A DNA stretch of 42,554 nt from Odoribacter sp. (GTDB lineage Bacteria; Bacteroidota; Bacteroidia; Bacteroidales; Muribaculaceae). A model generated the notes under the pieces. It saw only the letters and a list, made by a program, of their open reading frames with translations, was not told the origin of the DNA and did not search any database. Shown in pieces: positions 36,100-42,554 of the stretch; the first letter of the stretch is position 1, and every line of letters starts with the position of its first letter. The stretch lies in NCBI GenBank assembly GCA_023663145.1, contig JAMPHZ010000022.1, forward strand, positions 1 to 42,554, read 5' to 3'. Made by a program: the position numbers and the translations under genes.

Positions 36100-36795
36100 A
36101 TGGCCGTAATTTTAAATATTGATACAACAACAGCAGTATGCTCGGCGGCTTTGACCGCCGAGGGTATGGTTCTGTGCCATGCCGAAGATTTTGAAGGTCG
36201 CAACCATGCCGCATTGCTCAGCAACTTTATAAAAAAATGTATTGATTTCGCTGCCGAGCGTGAGCTTAGGCTCGAGGCCGTGGCGGTTAGCCTCGGCCCC
36301 GGAAGTTATACCGGGCTGCGTATTGGACTGAGTGAGGCAAAAGGGCTTGCCTATGCTCTGAAAATCCCGCTTATAGGTGTAAAGACGCTTGAATTACTCG
36401 CATCACGTGTTATGTTTTCTACAGATGACGTAGATCCTGATTCAATATTGGTGCCTATGATTGATGCCCGGCGAATGGAAGTCTTTACTGCAGCTTACGA
36501 TTTTGCGTTGCAAGAACTTCTTGCTCCGGCGCCATTGATTCTTACGGAAGATTCTTATGCAACACTTATATCAACAGGCAGACCCGTACTCCTATTCGGT
36601 GATGGAAGTGCGAAAGCAGCCGAAGTCATAAAGGCTTCAAATGTGATATTTGTGCCTGATGTGGTGCCATTGGCCGTAGACATGGTCGCACTGGCTGAGT
36701 GTGCTTACGCCCGTCGTGATTTTATTGACCTGGCATATAGCACACCTTTATATCTTAAAGACTTCCAGTCCACTGTCCCCAAATCAAGGTTATGA
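36100..36795 (+). CDS. tsaB: tRNA t6A biosynthesis protein TsaB
   Basis: TsaB is the dimerisation partner of TsaD in the TsaBDE complex that makes N6-threonylcarbamoyladenosine at A37 of ANN-reading tRNAs. The 231-residue protein has the actin-like ATPase fold with ILNIDTTTAVCSAALT at the start, the family motif SLGPGSYTGLRIGLSEAKGL, and the VPMIDARRMEVFTAAYD segment. It overlaps the tsaC start by 4 nt (ATGA), linking two steps of one pathway in one mRNA. Confidence 0.94.
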   Translation: MAVILNIDTTTAVCSAALTAEGMVLCHAEDFEGRNHAALLSNFIKKCIDFAAERELRLEAVAVSLGPGSYTGLRIGLSEAKGLAYALKIPLIGVKTLELLASRVMFSTDDVDPDSILVPMIDARRMEVFTAAYDFALQELLAPAPLILTEDSYATLISTGRPVLLFGDGSAKAAEVIKASNVIFVPDVVPLAVDMVALAECAYARRDFIDLAYSTPLYLKDFQSTVPKSRL

Positions 36796-37373
36796 ATCTA
36801 AATGAAGACTTCAGAAGCGATATCGCACAGGCGGTTGAGGTCATGCGACACGGGGGCGTGATTCTTTATCCTACAGATACTGTCTGGGGATTAGGATGTG
36901 ATGCACGTAATTCCAAAGCTGTGCAACGTATTTTCGAGATAAAACAACGCAGCGAGGCTAAGGCGTTGATAACATTGGTCGATTCCATTGCTGCGCTTGA
37001 TAGAGTTGTCGAAGATATCCCTGAAGTTGCAATCCAGTTGATTGAGGTTGCAACTGACCCGGTAACAATCATCTATGACAGAGGTATCGGTGTGGCACCT
37101 GAACTTCTTGCAGAAGATGGTAGTATCGGGGTAAGACTCACCCGAGAGGAATTTTCGGCTAATCTATGTCATGCCCTACGCGCGCCATTGGTGTCTACTT
37201 CGGCCAACATAAGTGGAGCCCCCACTCCTCTTGATTTCAAATCCATAGCGTCTGAGATACTTGAAGCCGTTGATTACGTGTGTGAATCACGGCGTAATGA
37301 GCCCGCTGCCTCAAAAGCATCATCTGTAATTAAAATCGGTGCAGGAGGCCTGTTCAAGGTATTACGTAAATGA
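36792..37373 (+). CDS. tsaC: L-threonylcarbamoyladenylate synthase
   Basis: The enzyme makes threonylcarbamoyl-AMP from threonine, bicarbonate and ATP, the first step of t6A synthesis. The 193-residue protein has the Sua5/YciO/YrdC fold: GGVILYPTDTVWGLGCDA, the basic KQRSEAKAL loop, GSIGVRLT and VSTSANISGAPTP. It has no C-terminal Sua5 extension, so it is the short TsaC type. It overlaps tsaB upstream and the sugar transferase downstream by 4 nt each. Confidence 0.94.
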   Translation: MNLNEDFRSDIAQAVEVMRHGGVILYPTDTVWGLGCDARNSKAVQRIFEIKQRSEAKALITLVDSIAALDRVVEDIPEVAIQLIEVATDPVTIIYDRGIGVAPELLAEDGSIGVRLTREEFSANLCHALRAPLVSTSANISGAPTPLDFKSIASEILEAVDYVCESRRNEPAASKASSVIKIGAGGLFKVLRK

Positions 37374-38749
37374 CAGTAACGCAGCGACACCGCATATTGT
37401 ATATTGTCAGTGACTACATAATGTGTAACATTGGGTGGCTGCTCTTCAATATTGTGCGTTATTTTTCGCTGCCCCCGGGTATTGAGCCGCGATTATTGGG
37501 CGAATGGCTTTTTCATGACACGAACATTCTGCTTGGTCAATTCTTCTATCCTTTGGTGATGGTAGCATTATATGCCGTTTCTGGATTTTATAACCGCCCG
37601 GGTATTAAATCCAGAATTGATCAACTTGGCAACTCGGCATTCATGTCCCTCGTAGGCATGTTGTTTATTTTCTTTACCGCGCTGATAAATGATAATGTGC
37701 CGGAAAGATTGCATAACTATGAGTTGATGGCAATTCTGTGGCTCCTGCTATGCGGCCCAACCCTTCTGTGCCGTATAATAATTAATAATTCATTCATAAG
37801 AGAGAGAGTCAGGCGAGGCGGAATATACAATGCAATTATAGTAGGGAGCGATAGCGAGGCCAAGACGTTGGCGGCCAAAATAAGCAATGCAAAGAGGGGT
37901 AGCGATTTCAAAATAGCAGGATTTGCCTTAGCCGATAGTGATTCAATCGACTCTGCGATCATTACATACAATCCACAAGTGATAATAGTAGGGACAAGTC
38001 ATCGCCATCTTGCCGACGATCACAATCTGCTTGCCAAATTGTACAGTACCGGTCTTGACATATATGTGCCACTTGATCTTTATCATCTTATATCCGCTAA
38101 TCCGCGGGTGAGATCAGTGGCATCCGAACCACTGATAAATATAACACGCTCAAATATAGCACCTTCAACGGTAAATCTCAAACGGATAGGTGATATTGCC
38201 GTTTCAACTGTTGCATTGTTAGTGCTTTCTCCATTGATGGTATTTATATCGTTAGCGATAAAACGGGATTCGCGAGGATCTGTATTCTACCGACAAGAGC
38301 GTGTGGGCTACCGCAAAAAGCCCTTCAATATTATTAAATTCCGCACCATGGTCACAGATGCCGAACCACAAGGCCCGGCATTGTCAAGCGGCGATGCCGA
38401 CCCGCGTATCACACGCATCGGACGTACCTTACGTAAATATAGACTTGACGAACTGCCTCAGTTCTGGAATGTACTCAAGGGGGAGATGTCGCTTGTAGGG
38501 CCAAGACCTGAACGTGAGTTTTTCGGGAACCAAATAGCCCGAAGAGCTCCACATTATAACCTTATTCATCAGGTACGCCCAGGTATAACATCGTGGGGAA
38601 TGGTGAAATTCGGTTATGCAGCCAATGTTGATCAAATGGTAGAACGCCTGCGTTACGACATACTTTATCTTGAAAATGTATCATTAAGTGTCGACCTTAA
38701 GATATTATTTTATACCGTTAACACCGTATTGACCGGTAAAGGAGTCTGA
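37370..38749 (+). CDS. polyprenyl-phosphate sugar-1-phosphate transferase (WbaP/EPS-type)
   Basis: The 459-residue protein is predicted to start assembly of a surface glycan by moving a sugar phosphate onto undecaprenyl phosphate. It has four or so N-terminal membrane helices, a Rossmann-like CoA-binding segment (about 150-230: YNAIIVGSDSEAKTLAAKIS) and a C-terminal bacterial sugar transferase domain. That domain carries KRIGDIAVSTVALLVLSPLM, the YRQERVGYRKKPFNIIKFRT motif, DELPQFWNVLKGEMSLVGPR and PGITSWGMV. It overlaps tsaC by 4 nt, and no other glycan genes are near. Confidence 0.93.
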   Translation: MTVTQRHRILYIVSDYIMCNIGWLLFNIVRYFSLPPGIEPRLLGEWLFHDTNILLGQFFYPLVMVALYAVSGFYNRPGIKSRIDQLGNSAFMSLVGMLFIFFTALINDNVPERLHNYELMAILWLLLCGPTLLCRIIINNSFIRERVRRGGIYNAIIVGSDSEAKTLAAKISNAKRGSDFKIAGFALADSDSIDSAIITYNPQVIIVGTSHRHLADDHNLLAKLYSTGLDIYVPLDLYHLISANPRVRSVASEPLINITRSNIAPSTVNLKRIGDIAVSTVALLVLSPLMVFISLAIKRDSRGSVFYRQERVGYRKKPFNIIKFRTMVTDAEPQGPALSSGDADPRITRIGRTLRKYRLDELPQFWNVLKGEMSLVGPRPEREFFGNQIARRAPHYNLIHQVRPGITSWGMVKFGYAANVDQMVERLRYDILYLENVSLSVDLKILFYTVNTVLTGKGV

Positions 38750-38781
38750 TAATTACTTTATATTTACAGCAATAACATAAA

Positions 38782-40587
38782 GTGACACAACGATATATAC
38801 ATAATAGCAAAATAAATGCCGCGTTCATGAGATTCCTCCAATGGAGAGAAAAACATATAAGCGAACGCACATTTCTTATATTTCTTGCATTGCTTGTAGG
38901 TGTGTTCGGAGGCCTCGCCGCACAACTTCTAAAATACCTCATACATACTATTTCATCCATCCTCACATCACATATTAATCTTCACGAAGGAAACTACCTT
39001 TATATACTGCTGCCTACACTTGGAGTCGTAATAACAGCTTTATATGTAAGATTCTTAGTGAAAGACAATATATCGCATGGTGTAACACGTGTGCTATGGG
39101 CTATATCCCAGAATAAATCGCGCATGAAGCGGCATAACATATACACATCTCTGCTTGCCTCATCGGTAACCATAGGCTTTGGAGGTTCCGTAGGTGCTGA
39201 AGGACCTATCGTATTTACTGGAGCGGCTATTGGATCAAACTTGGGATCGGCATTCCGCATGTCGCCGCGTATTCTAATGATACTTGTAGGATGTGGCGCA
39301 GCAGCCGGCATTGCCGGGATATTCAAGGCTCCAATAGCCGGTATGCTTTTTACACTTGAAGTGCTGATGCTTGACCTGACTACTGTATCTGTAATGCCAC
39401 TCCTTATCTCAGCAATCACAAGTGCCACTATAGCATACATGTACACTGGATTTTCATTTGAATTCTTTTTTGTGCAGAGCGAAGATTTTATTACAGCAAA
39501 GATCCCTCCAGTAATTGTTCTCGGGATTGTAACCGGGCTTGTATCATTGTATTTCACACGTGTAATGAACATGATGGAAAACTTCTTCAGTCGGTTCAGT
39601 CGCCCATGGATAAAGACAATCATAGGATGCACTATCCTTTCACTTTTGGTTTTTCTGCTACCGCCTCTTTATGGAGAGGGATATGACTCAATTATGGGAT
39701 TGCTTGCCGGAGATCCATCTTCTATTGTCGACGGATCAATATTTTATGGTGATAGAGAATCAGTATTGTTCATAGTCCTTTTCATCTCGCTCATTATACT
39801 TACAAAAGCCTTTGCGACATCGGCGACTAACGGAGCTGGAGGCGTAGGCGGTACATTCGCGCCATCACTCTATGTAGGATGCATGACCGGTTTTTTATTC
39901 GCTTTCGTTTTCAACATGGTAGGCTTTGACATAGTACTGAGTAACAAGAATTTTGCCCTTATAGGCATGGCTGGTGTTATGAGCGGAGTCATGCATGCCC
40001 CTTTAATGGCTATATTTCTCACCGCTGAGCTTACCGGCGGCTACCATCTTTTCCTACCACTGCTGATTGTTTCAACCATAGCATATGGCACTATAAAAAT
40101 ATTCGAGCCTTACAGCATCTATACCATGCGACTGGCCAAGCAAGGCAAATTACTGACCCATCAGAAAGACCGTGCAGTTCTCACGCTGCTTAAAATGGAT
40201 TCAGTTATTGAGACCGACTTCATGAGCGTGCGCCCGGAGATGACACTCAAAGAGATGGTAGATGTAATAGCACAAAGCAACAGGAATCTTTTTCCGGTTC
40301 TTAATGGAGCCGGTATTCTGCTCGGTGTCGTTCAACTTGATGATATAAGAAATATAATGTTCCGTCCCGATCTTTATAGAAAGATGAATGTAGCATCATT
40401 CATGACCATACCGCCTGATAAAATCATGATAGGACAGACCATGGAAGAAGTTATGAAACGGTTCGATACATCAGGTGCCTGGAACTTGCCTGTAGTGGAT
40501 AAAGAAGGCCGGTATTTTGGGTTTATATCAAAGAGTAAAATATTCAATTCCTATCGCAGAGTGCTCCGTCACTATTGCGATGACTAA
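38782..40587 (+). CDS. ClC-family chloride transporter with CBS domains
   Basis: The 601-residue protein (GTG at 38782; an ATG at 38827 is an alternative 15 codons in) has about 10-12 membrane helices and two C-terminal CBS domains (about 465-590: MDSVIETDFMSVRPEMTL, then FMTIPPDKIMIGQTMEEV). The gating glutamate is Glu140 in GSVGAEGPIVFTG, and the downstream pore motif GVGGTFAPSLYVG is present. By alignment from memory, the internal proton glutamate of E. coli ClC is replaced by Val194 (FTLEVL), and the GSGIP anion motif is degenerate (SHGVT). The CBS pair may sense adenine nucleotides. Confidence 0.92.
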   Translation: MTQRYIHNSKINAAFMRFLQWREKHISERTFLIFLALLVGVFGGLAAQLLKYLIHTISSILTSHINLHEGNYLYILLPTLGVVITALYVRFLVKDNISHGVTRVLWAISQNKSRMKRHNIYTSLLASSVTIGFGGSVGAEGPIVFTGAAIGSNLGSAFRMSPRILMILVGCGAAAGIAGIFKAPIAGMLFTLEVLMLDLTTVSVMPLLISAITSATIAYMYTGFSFEFFFVQSEDFITAKIPPVIVLGIVTGLVSLYFTRVMNMMENFFSRFSRPWIKTIIGCTILSLLVFLLPPLYGEGYDSIMGLLAGDPSSIVDGSIFYGDRESVLFIVLFISLIILTKAFATSATNGAGGVGGTFAPSLYVGCMTGFLFAFVFNMVGFDIVLSNKNFALIGMAGVMSGVMHAPLMAIFLTAELTGGYHLFLPLLIVSTIAYGTIKIFEPYSIYTMRLAKQGKLLTHQKDRAVLTLLKMDSVIETDFMSVRPEMTLKEMVDVIAQSNRNLFPVLNGAGILLGVVQLDDIRNIMFRPDLYRKMNVASFMTIPPDKIMIGQTMEEVMKRFDTSGAWNLPVVDKEGRYFGFISKSKIFNSYRRVLRHYCDD

Positions 40588-40604
40588 AAAAAATCGCAAA
40601 ATTC

Positions 40605-40635
40605 TTTGTCAAATCAAAAATAAGTATTAACTTTG
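40605..40635 (+). promoter_or_regulatory. strong promoter of the tRNA gene
   Basis: TTTG (40605-40608) is followed by 19 nt and TAACTTTG (40628-40635), an exact consensus match. The first base of the tRNA lies 17 nt after the -7 box. Confidence 0.8.
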
Positions 40636-40651
40636 CACTCACAAAACAACA

Positions 40652-40725
40652 GGTCCTATAGCTCAGTTGGTTAGAGCACCTGACTCATAATCAGGGAGTC
40701 CTTGGTTCAAGCCCAAGTGGGACCA
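40652..40725 (+). tRNA. tRNA with CAU anticodon (elongator Met, or Ile2 if lysidine-modified)
   Basis: A complete 74-nt cloverleaf: acceptor stem GGTCCTA/TGGGACC, D arm with AGTTGGTTA loop, anticodon stem CCTGA/TCAGG with loop CTCATAA, T arm CTTGG-TTCAAGC-CCAAG and discriminator A. CCA is not encoded. The anticodon is CAU. The C4-G69 and C5-G68 pairs fit the known identity of E. coli tRNA-Ile2, which is converted to AUA-reading by TilS, so Met and Ile2 cannot be separated here. Its 3' end is the likely insertion site of the element that follows. Confidence 0.95.
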
Positions 40726-40733
40726 CAATCCTT

Positions 40734-40778
40734 AAAACGCTGATTATAGGCACAATAAATAGCCTTAGTCAGCGTTTT
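40734..40778 (+). terminator. terminator-like hairpin after the tRNA
   Basis: AAAACGCTGA (40734-40743) pairs with TCAGCGTTTT (40769-40778), with inner GGC/GCC pairing, and is followed by ATTGTTGTTT. It can end the tRNA transcript, and marks the first sequence inside the putative element. Confidence 0.65.
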
Positions 40779-40840
40779 ATTGTTGTTTAGCGGCCAAAAA
40801 CAGCTTAAAAAAAAGAGGTAAAATGCACAAAAATGCTGAA

Positions 40841-40906
40841 CCTTGCACAAAGAAGATGACGTTACCTTGTACATTACCTTGTACATGGTTTGTGCAAGGT
40901 ACAAGG
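40841..40906. repeat. cluster of CCTTGYACA repeats between tRNA and integrase
   Basis: Five related 9-mers occur in 66 bp. CCTTGCACA is at 40841-40849, CCTTGTACA at 40865-40873 and 40877-40885 (a direct tandem of TTACCTTGTACA with a 12-bp period), and inverted copies are at 40891-40899 and 40898-40906. The outer pair also forms an 11-bp inverted repeat (CCTTGCACAAA/TTTGTGCAAGG). A TGCACAAA half-copy lies at 40824. The position suits integrase arm sites or an operator for the integrase gene. Confidence 0.75.
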
Positions 40907-40937
40907 TGCAGCATCGAGTGTTCCTCGCATTTTAAGT

Positions 40938-42329
40938 ATGGCAAGCACAAAGTTTTATTTAGATTGCCGTCGCTCAAAACCGGGTGTGCCCTCGGTTATG
41001 AAAATAGCGATTGGGCATGGCAACAAGACGAGTTACATTTCACTTGAGGTGAAATTGCTCCCGACTCAATGGGACGCAGTAAGAGGCAAAATCCTCAACC
41101 ACCCGGAGAAGCAAGTCCTTAATGCGTATATTTATGAAGTGAAGCAGATTGTTGATGCTCACATCATAAATCTCACACGAGAGGGTCGCATCAAGGATAT
41201 GTCAGCAAATGACATACGCGACAGTATTCTTGCCGAATTGAACCCCGAAAAGGAGGAAAAGGTCGATGAGTCGCTTTTCAAGATGCGTTTTCTGAAATTC
41301 ATCGAAACAAAGAAAGCGAGCACCAAAGAAACATATATGCACACTCTCAATCGAGTAAAGGCTTATGTAGGCGACGCTATCGAAACACTCCGCTTTGAGG
41401 ACATCACTCTTGACTGGCTCAATAGCTTCAACATCTTCATGGCGCAGACATCACCGAGTGTCAATGCCCGTAACCTGCACTTTCGTAATCTCCGCGCTGT
41501 GTTTAACAACGCGATAGAGAACGAGGTCACTTCACACTATCCGTTCCGCAAGTTCAAGATTAAGGCGGTTGAAACGGCTAAAAGGTCTTTGACCGTAGAG
41601 GAACTGCGCCGCCTATTCTTCTTTAACTGTGAGGAACACGCGGAGAAATATGTGGGAATGTTTAAGCTATCATTCTTCCTTATGGGGGTTAATATGATTG
41701 ACCTTGCCAACTTAAAGGAAATGAAGAATGGACGCTTGGATTTCAACCGAGCAAAAACAGGCCACCTTTACTCAATGAAAGTAGAGCCGGAAGCAATGGA
41801 GCTTTTCAACAAGTATAGCGGCGAGAATTACCTGCTGTTCATTCTCGATCACTGGACTAACGACGAGTTTTTCCGTCGCAAAATGAACAAGGAACTTCAA
41901 AAGGTAGGGCCTATGCAGAGGAAGCCCGGACGCGGTGGCAAAAAAGAGTATCAACCGTTGTTTCCGATGCTCACAAGCTATTGGGCCAGACATTCATGGG
42001 CTACAATAGCTTCCGAATTGGATATTGCCAACGAAACAATCGCAGAAGCCCTCGGACATGAATATGGCAACCGCATTACGAATATTTACATTCGTAAAAA
42101 TCAGAAAAAGGTTGACATCGCCAACAGAAAGGTGCTTGACTGGGTTCTTTACGGAAAGATTGACGGAAAGATCGTAGTCAAGCCGGGAACGCCGGAGTTC
42201 TTCGGTCTTGACCGCAAAGAGGCTGTTGCCCTCGGTCTTGTCAAGGAAGAGCCGGGAGTTGAAAAGAAAAAGCGTGGCCGTCCGAGGAAGAACGCCACGC
42301 CGGAGGTTGAGGCGGAGGTTGCCGCTTAA
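40938..42329 (+). CDS. int: tyrosine recombinase/integrase of an integrative element
   Basis: The 463-residue protein starts at the ATG at 40938 (MASTKFYLDCRRSKPG). It has an arm-binding N-terminal domain (about 1-95), a SAM-like core-binding domain (about 105-210) and a catalytic domain (about 220-395). Catalytic residues visible are Arg351 in SYWARHSW, His374 in EALGHEYG and nucleophile Tyr384 in ITNIYIRK. The first catalytic Arg is not seen: the usual R(G) position reads Met249 in FFLMGVNMIDL. A C-terminal tail holds a KKKRGRPRK AT-hook-like motif (446-451). It lies 212 bp from the tRNA and reads away from it. Its stop overlaps that of the convergent partial gene by 3 nt. Confidence 0.93.
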   Translation: MASTKFYLDCRRSKPGVPSVMKIAIGHGNKTSYISLEVKLLPTQWDAVRGKILNHPEKQVLNAYIYEVKQIVDAHIINLTREGRIKDMSANDIRDSILAELNPEKEEKVDESLFKMRFLKFIETKKASTKETYMHTLNRVKAYVGDAIETLRFEDITLDWLNSFNIFMAQTSPSVNARNLHFRNLRAVFNNAIENEVTSHYPFRKFKIKAVETAKRSLTVEELRRLFFFNCEEHAEKYVGMFKLSFFLMGVNMIDLANLKEMKNGRLDFNRAKTGHLYSMKVEPEAMELFNKYSGENYLLFILDHWTNDEFFRRKMNKELQKVGPMQRKPGRGGKKEYQPLFPMLTSYWARHSWATIASELDIANETIAEALGHEYGNRITNIYIRKNQKKVDIANRKVLDWVLYGKIDGKIVVKPGTPEFFGLDRKEAVALGLVKEEPGVEKKKRGRPRKNATPEVEAEVAA

Positions 42330-42554
42330 TCCTTGACGGGGAAGAAGATGCCTTTAAGTAGCTGCGACATTCCGTTTTCGGTGAACGTCGCAGTTATTTT
42401 TTCGCAGATGTAGCGTTTGCCCCTGATAAGGAATAGGGAGCGCACATCGGGGATAGTGTCAGCTATAAACTTAAAGGTAGTCTTCATTTTCGGTTCGATG
42501 GTGTGGAACACTTTGCTGCGGCGTGTGAGGCGGTTGTTGATGCGCAGGGAGAAG
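42326..42554 (-). CDS. C-terminal part of an unknown element-encoded protein (runs off the window)
   Basis: The frame is open from the window edge down to the TAA at 42326-42328, giving at least 75 residues; the start lies outside. The visible part is basic at its N-terminal end (SLRINNRLTRRSK) and mixed alpha/beta after it, with RGKRYICEKITATFTENGM as the most distinctive stretch. A GTG at 42511 is not needed as a start because the frame continues upstream. No family is recognised. It is convergent with the integrase and shares the TTAA of the two stop codons, as expected for cargo of the same mobile element. Confidence 0.6.
   Translation of the reverse strand, partial: FSLRINNRLTRRSKVFHTIEPKMKTTFKFIADTIPDVRSLFLIRGKRYICEKITATFTENGMSQLLKGIFFPVKD

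Noticed and set aside
38782..38826. Shorter ClC start at the ATG at 38827
   Set aside because: Not excluded; the GTG start was kept because it is closer to the previous gene and the extra 15 residues are plausible. The choice does not affect the functional call.
40841..40906. CRISPR-like repeats
   Set aside because: The units are 9-12 bp, partly overlapping and inverted, without unique spacers of uniform length.
40890..40937. Upstream extension of the integrase by 16 codons
   Set aside because: It would overlap the inverted CCTTGYACA repeats; the ATG at 40938 gives the typical N-terminus of this integrase group.

Overview
The window is about 42.5 kb of chromosome from a member of the Bacteroidota, most likely order Bacteroidales and possibly a gut Muribaculaceae-type bacterium. 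Three things support this. First, Bacteroides-type promoters (TTTG, 18-21 nt, TAnnTTTG) occur repeatedly and Shine-Dalgarno sites are rare. Second, several families have a Bacteroidales flavour: a tryptophanase without a leader peptide, DUF3108, the PstS-like/TPR pair, CotH with a C-terminal sorting-like domain, a LolA-like chaperone beside FtsK, and an SYWARH-type tyrosine recombinase. Third, base composition is moderate throughout. The family or genus is inferred, not shown.

Layout. 1-7.9 kb (minus strand): an ECF sigma factor overlapping a four-helix membrane protein; a secreted C45-type Ntn hydrolase; a CotH-kinase surface protein; a DUF3108-YihY-RidA operon; and a thymidine kinase-YhcH operon. 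7.9-13.7 kb (minus): an 8Fe ferredoxin, then the operon DedA-rpe-ftsK-lolA-trxB. 13.8-25.5 kb (plus): YitT-cdsA, a lone secreted GH9 glycosidase, a phosphohexomutase, rluA-fmt, a small membrane protein-PstS-like-TPR cluster, and rarA. 25.5-28.9 kb (minus): dCMP deaminase-S41 protease-5-formyl-THF cyclo-ligase-unknown zinc-ribbon-like protein, with overlapping or close genes. 29-33.4 kb (plus): aminotransferase, OprP-like porin, exonuclease III, DUF389 protein. 33.5-36 kb (minus): tryptophanase, a PepSY-like periplasmic protein and a DJ-1/PfpI protein. 36.1-40.6 kb (plus): tsaB-tsaC-undecaprenyl-phosphate sugar transferase, each joined by an ATGA overlap, then a ClC chloride transporter with CBS domains.

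The accessory part is the right end. A CAU-anticodon tRNA with a strong promoter is followed by a terminator-like hairpin, an unusual cluster of CCTTGYACA repeats, and a tyrosine recombinase. The recombinase has Met where the first catalytic Arg is expected and carries an AT-hook-like tail. The C-terminal end of an unknown minus-strand gene then runs off the window. This reads as the integrase end of a genomic island or integrative element inserted at the tRNA, with the body of the element lying beyond the window.

Most of the window is ordinary core genome with short intergenic gaps (none above 300 bp). No CRISPR array, insertion sequence, rRNA or complete defence system is visible. No clearly new multi-gene system can be shown here. 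The best candidates for novelty are the integrase/repeat junction, the sigma factor-membrane protein pair, the unknown zinc-ribbon-like gene, and several promoter or hairpin arrangements at gene starts.
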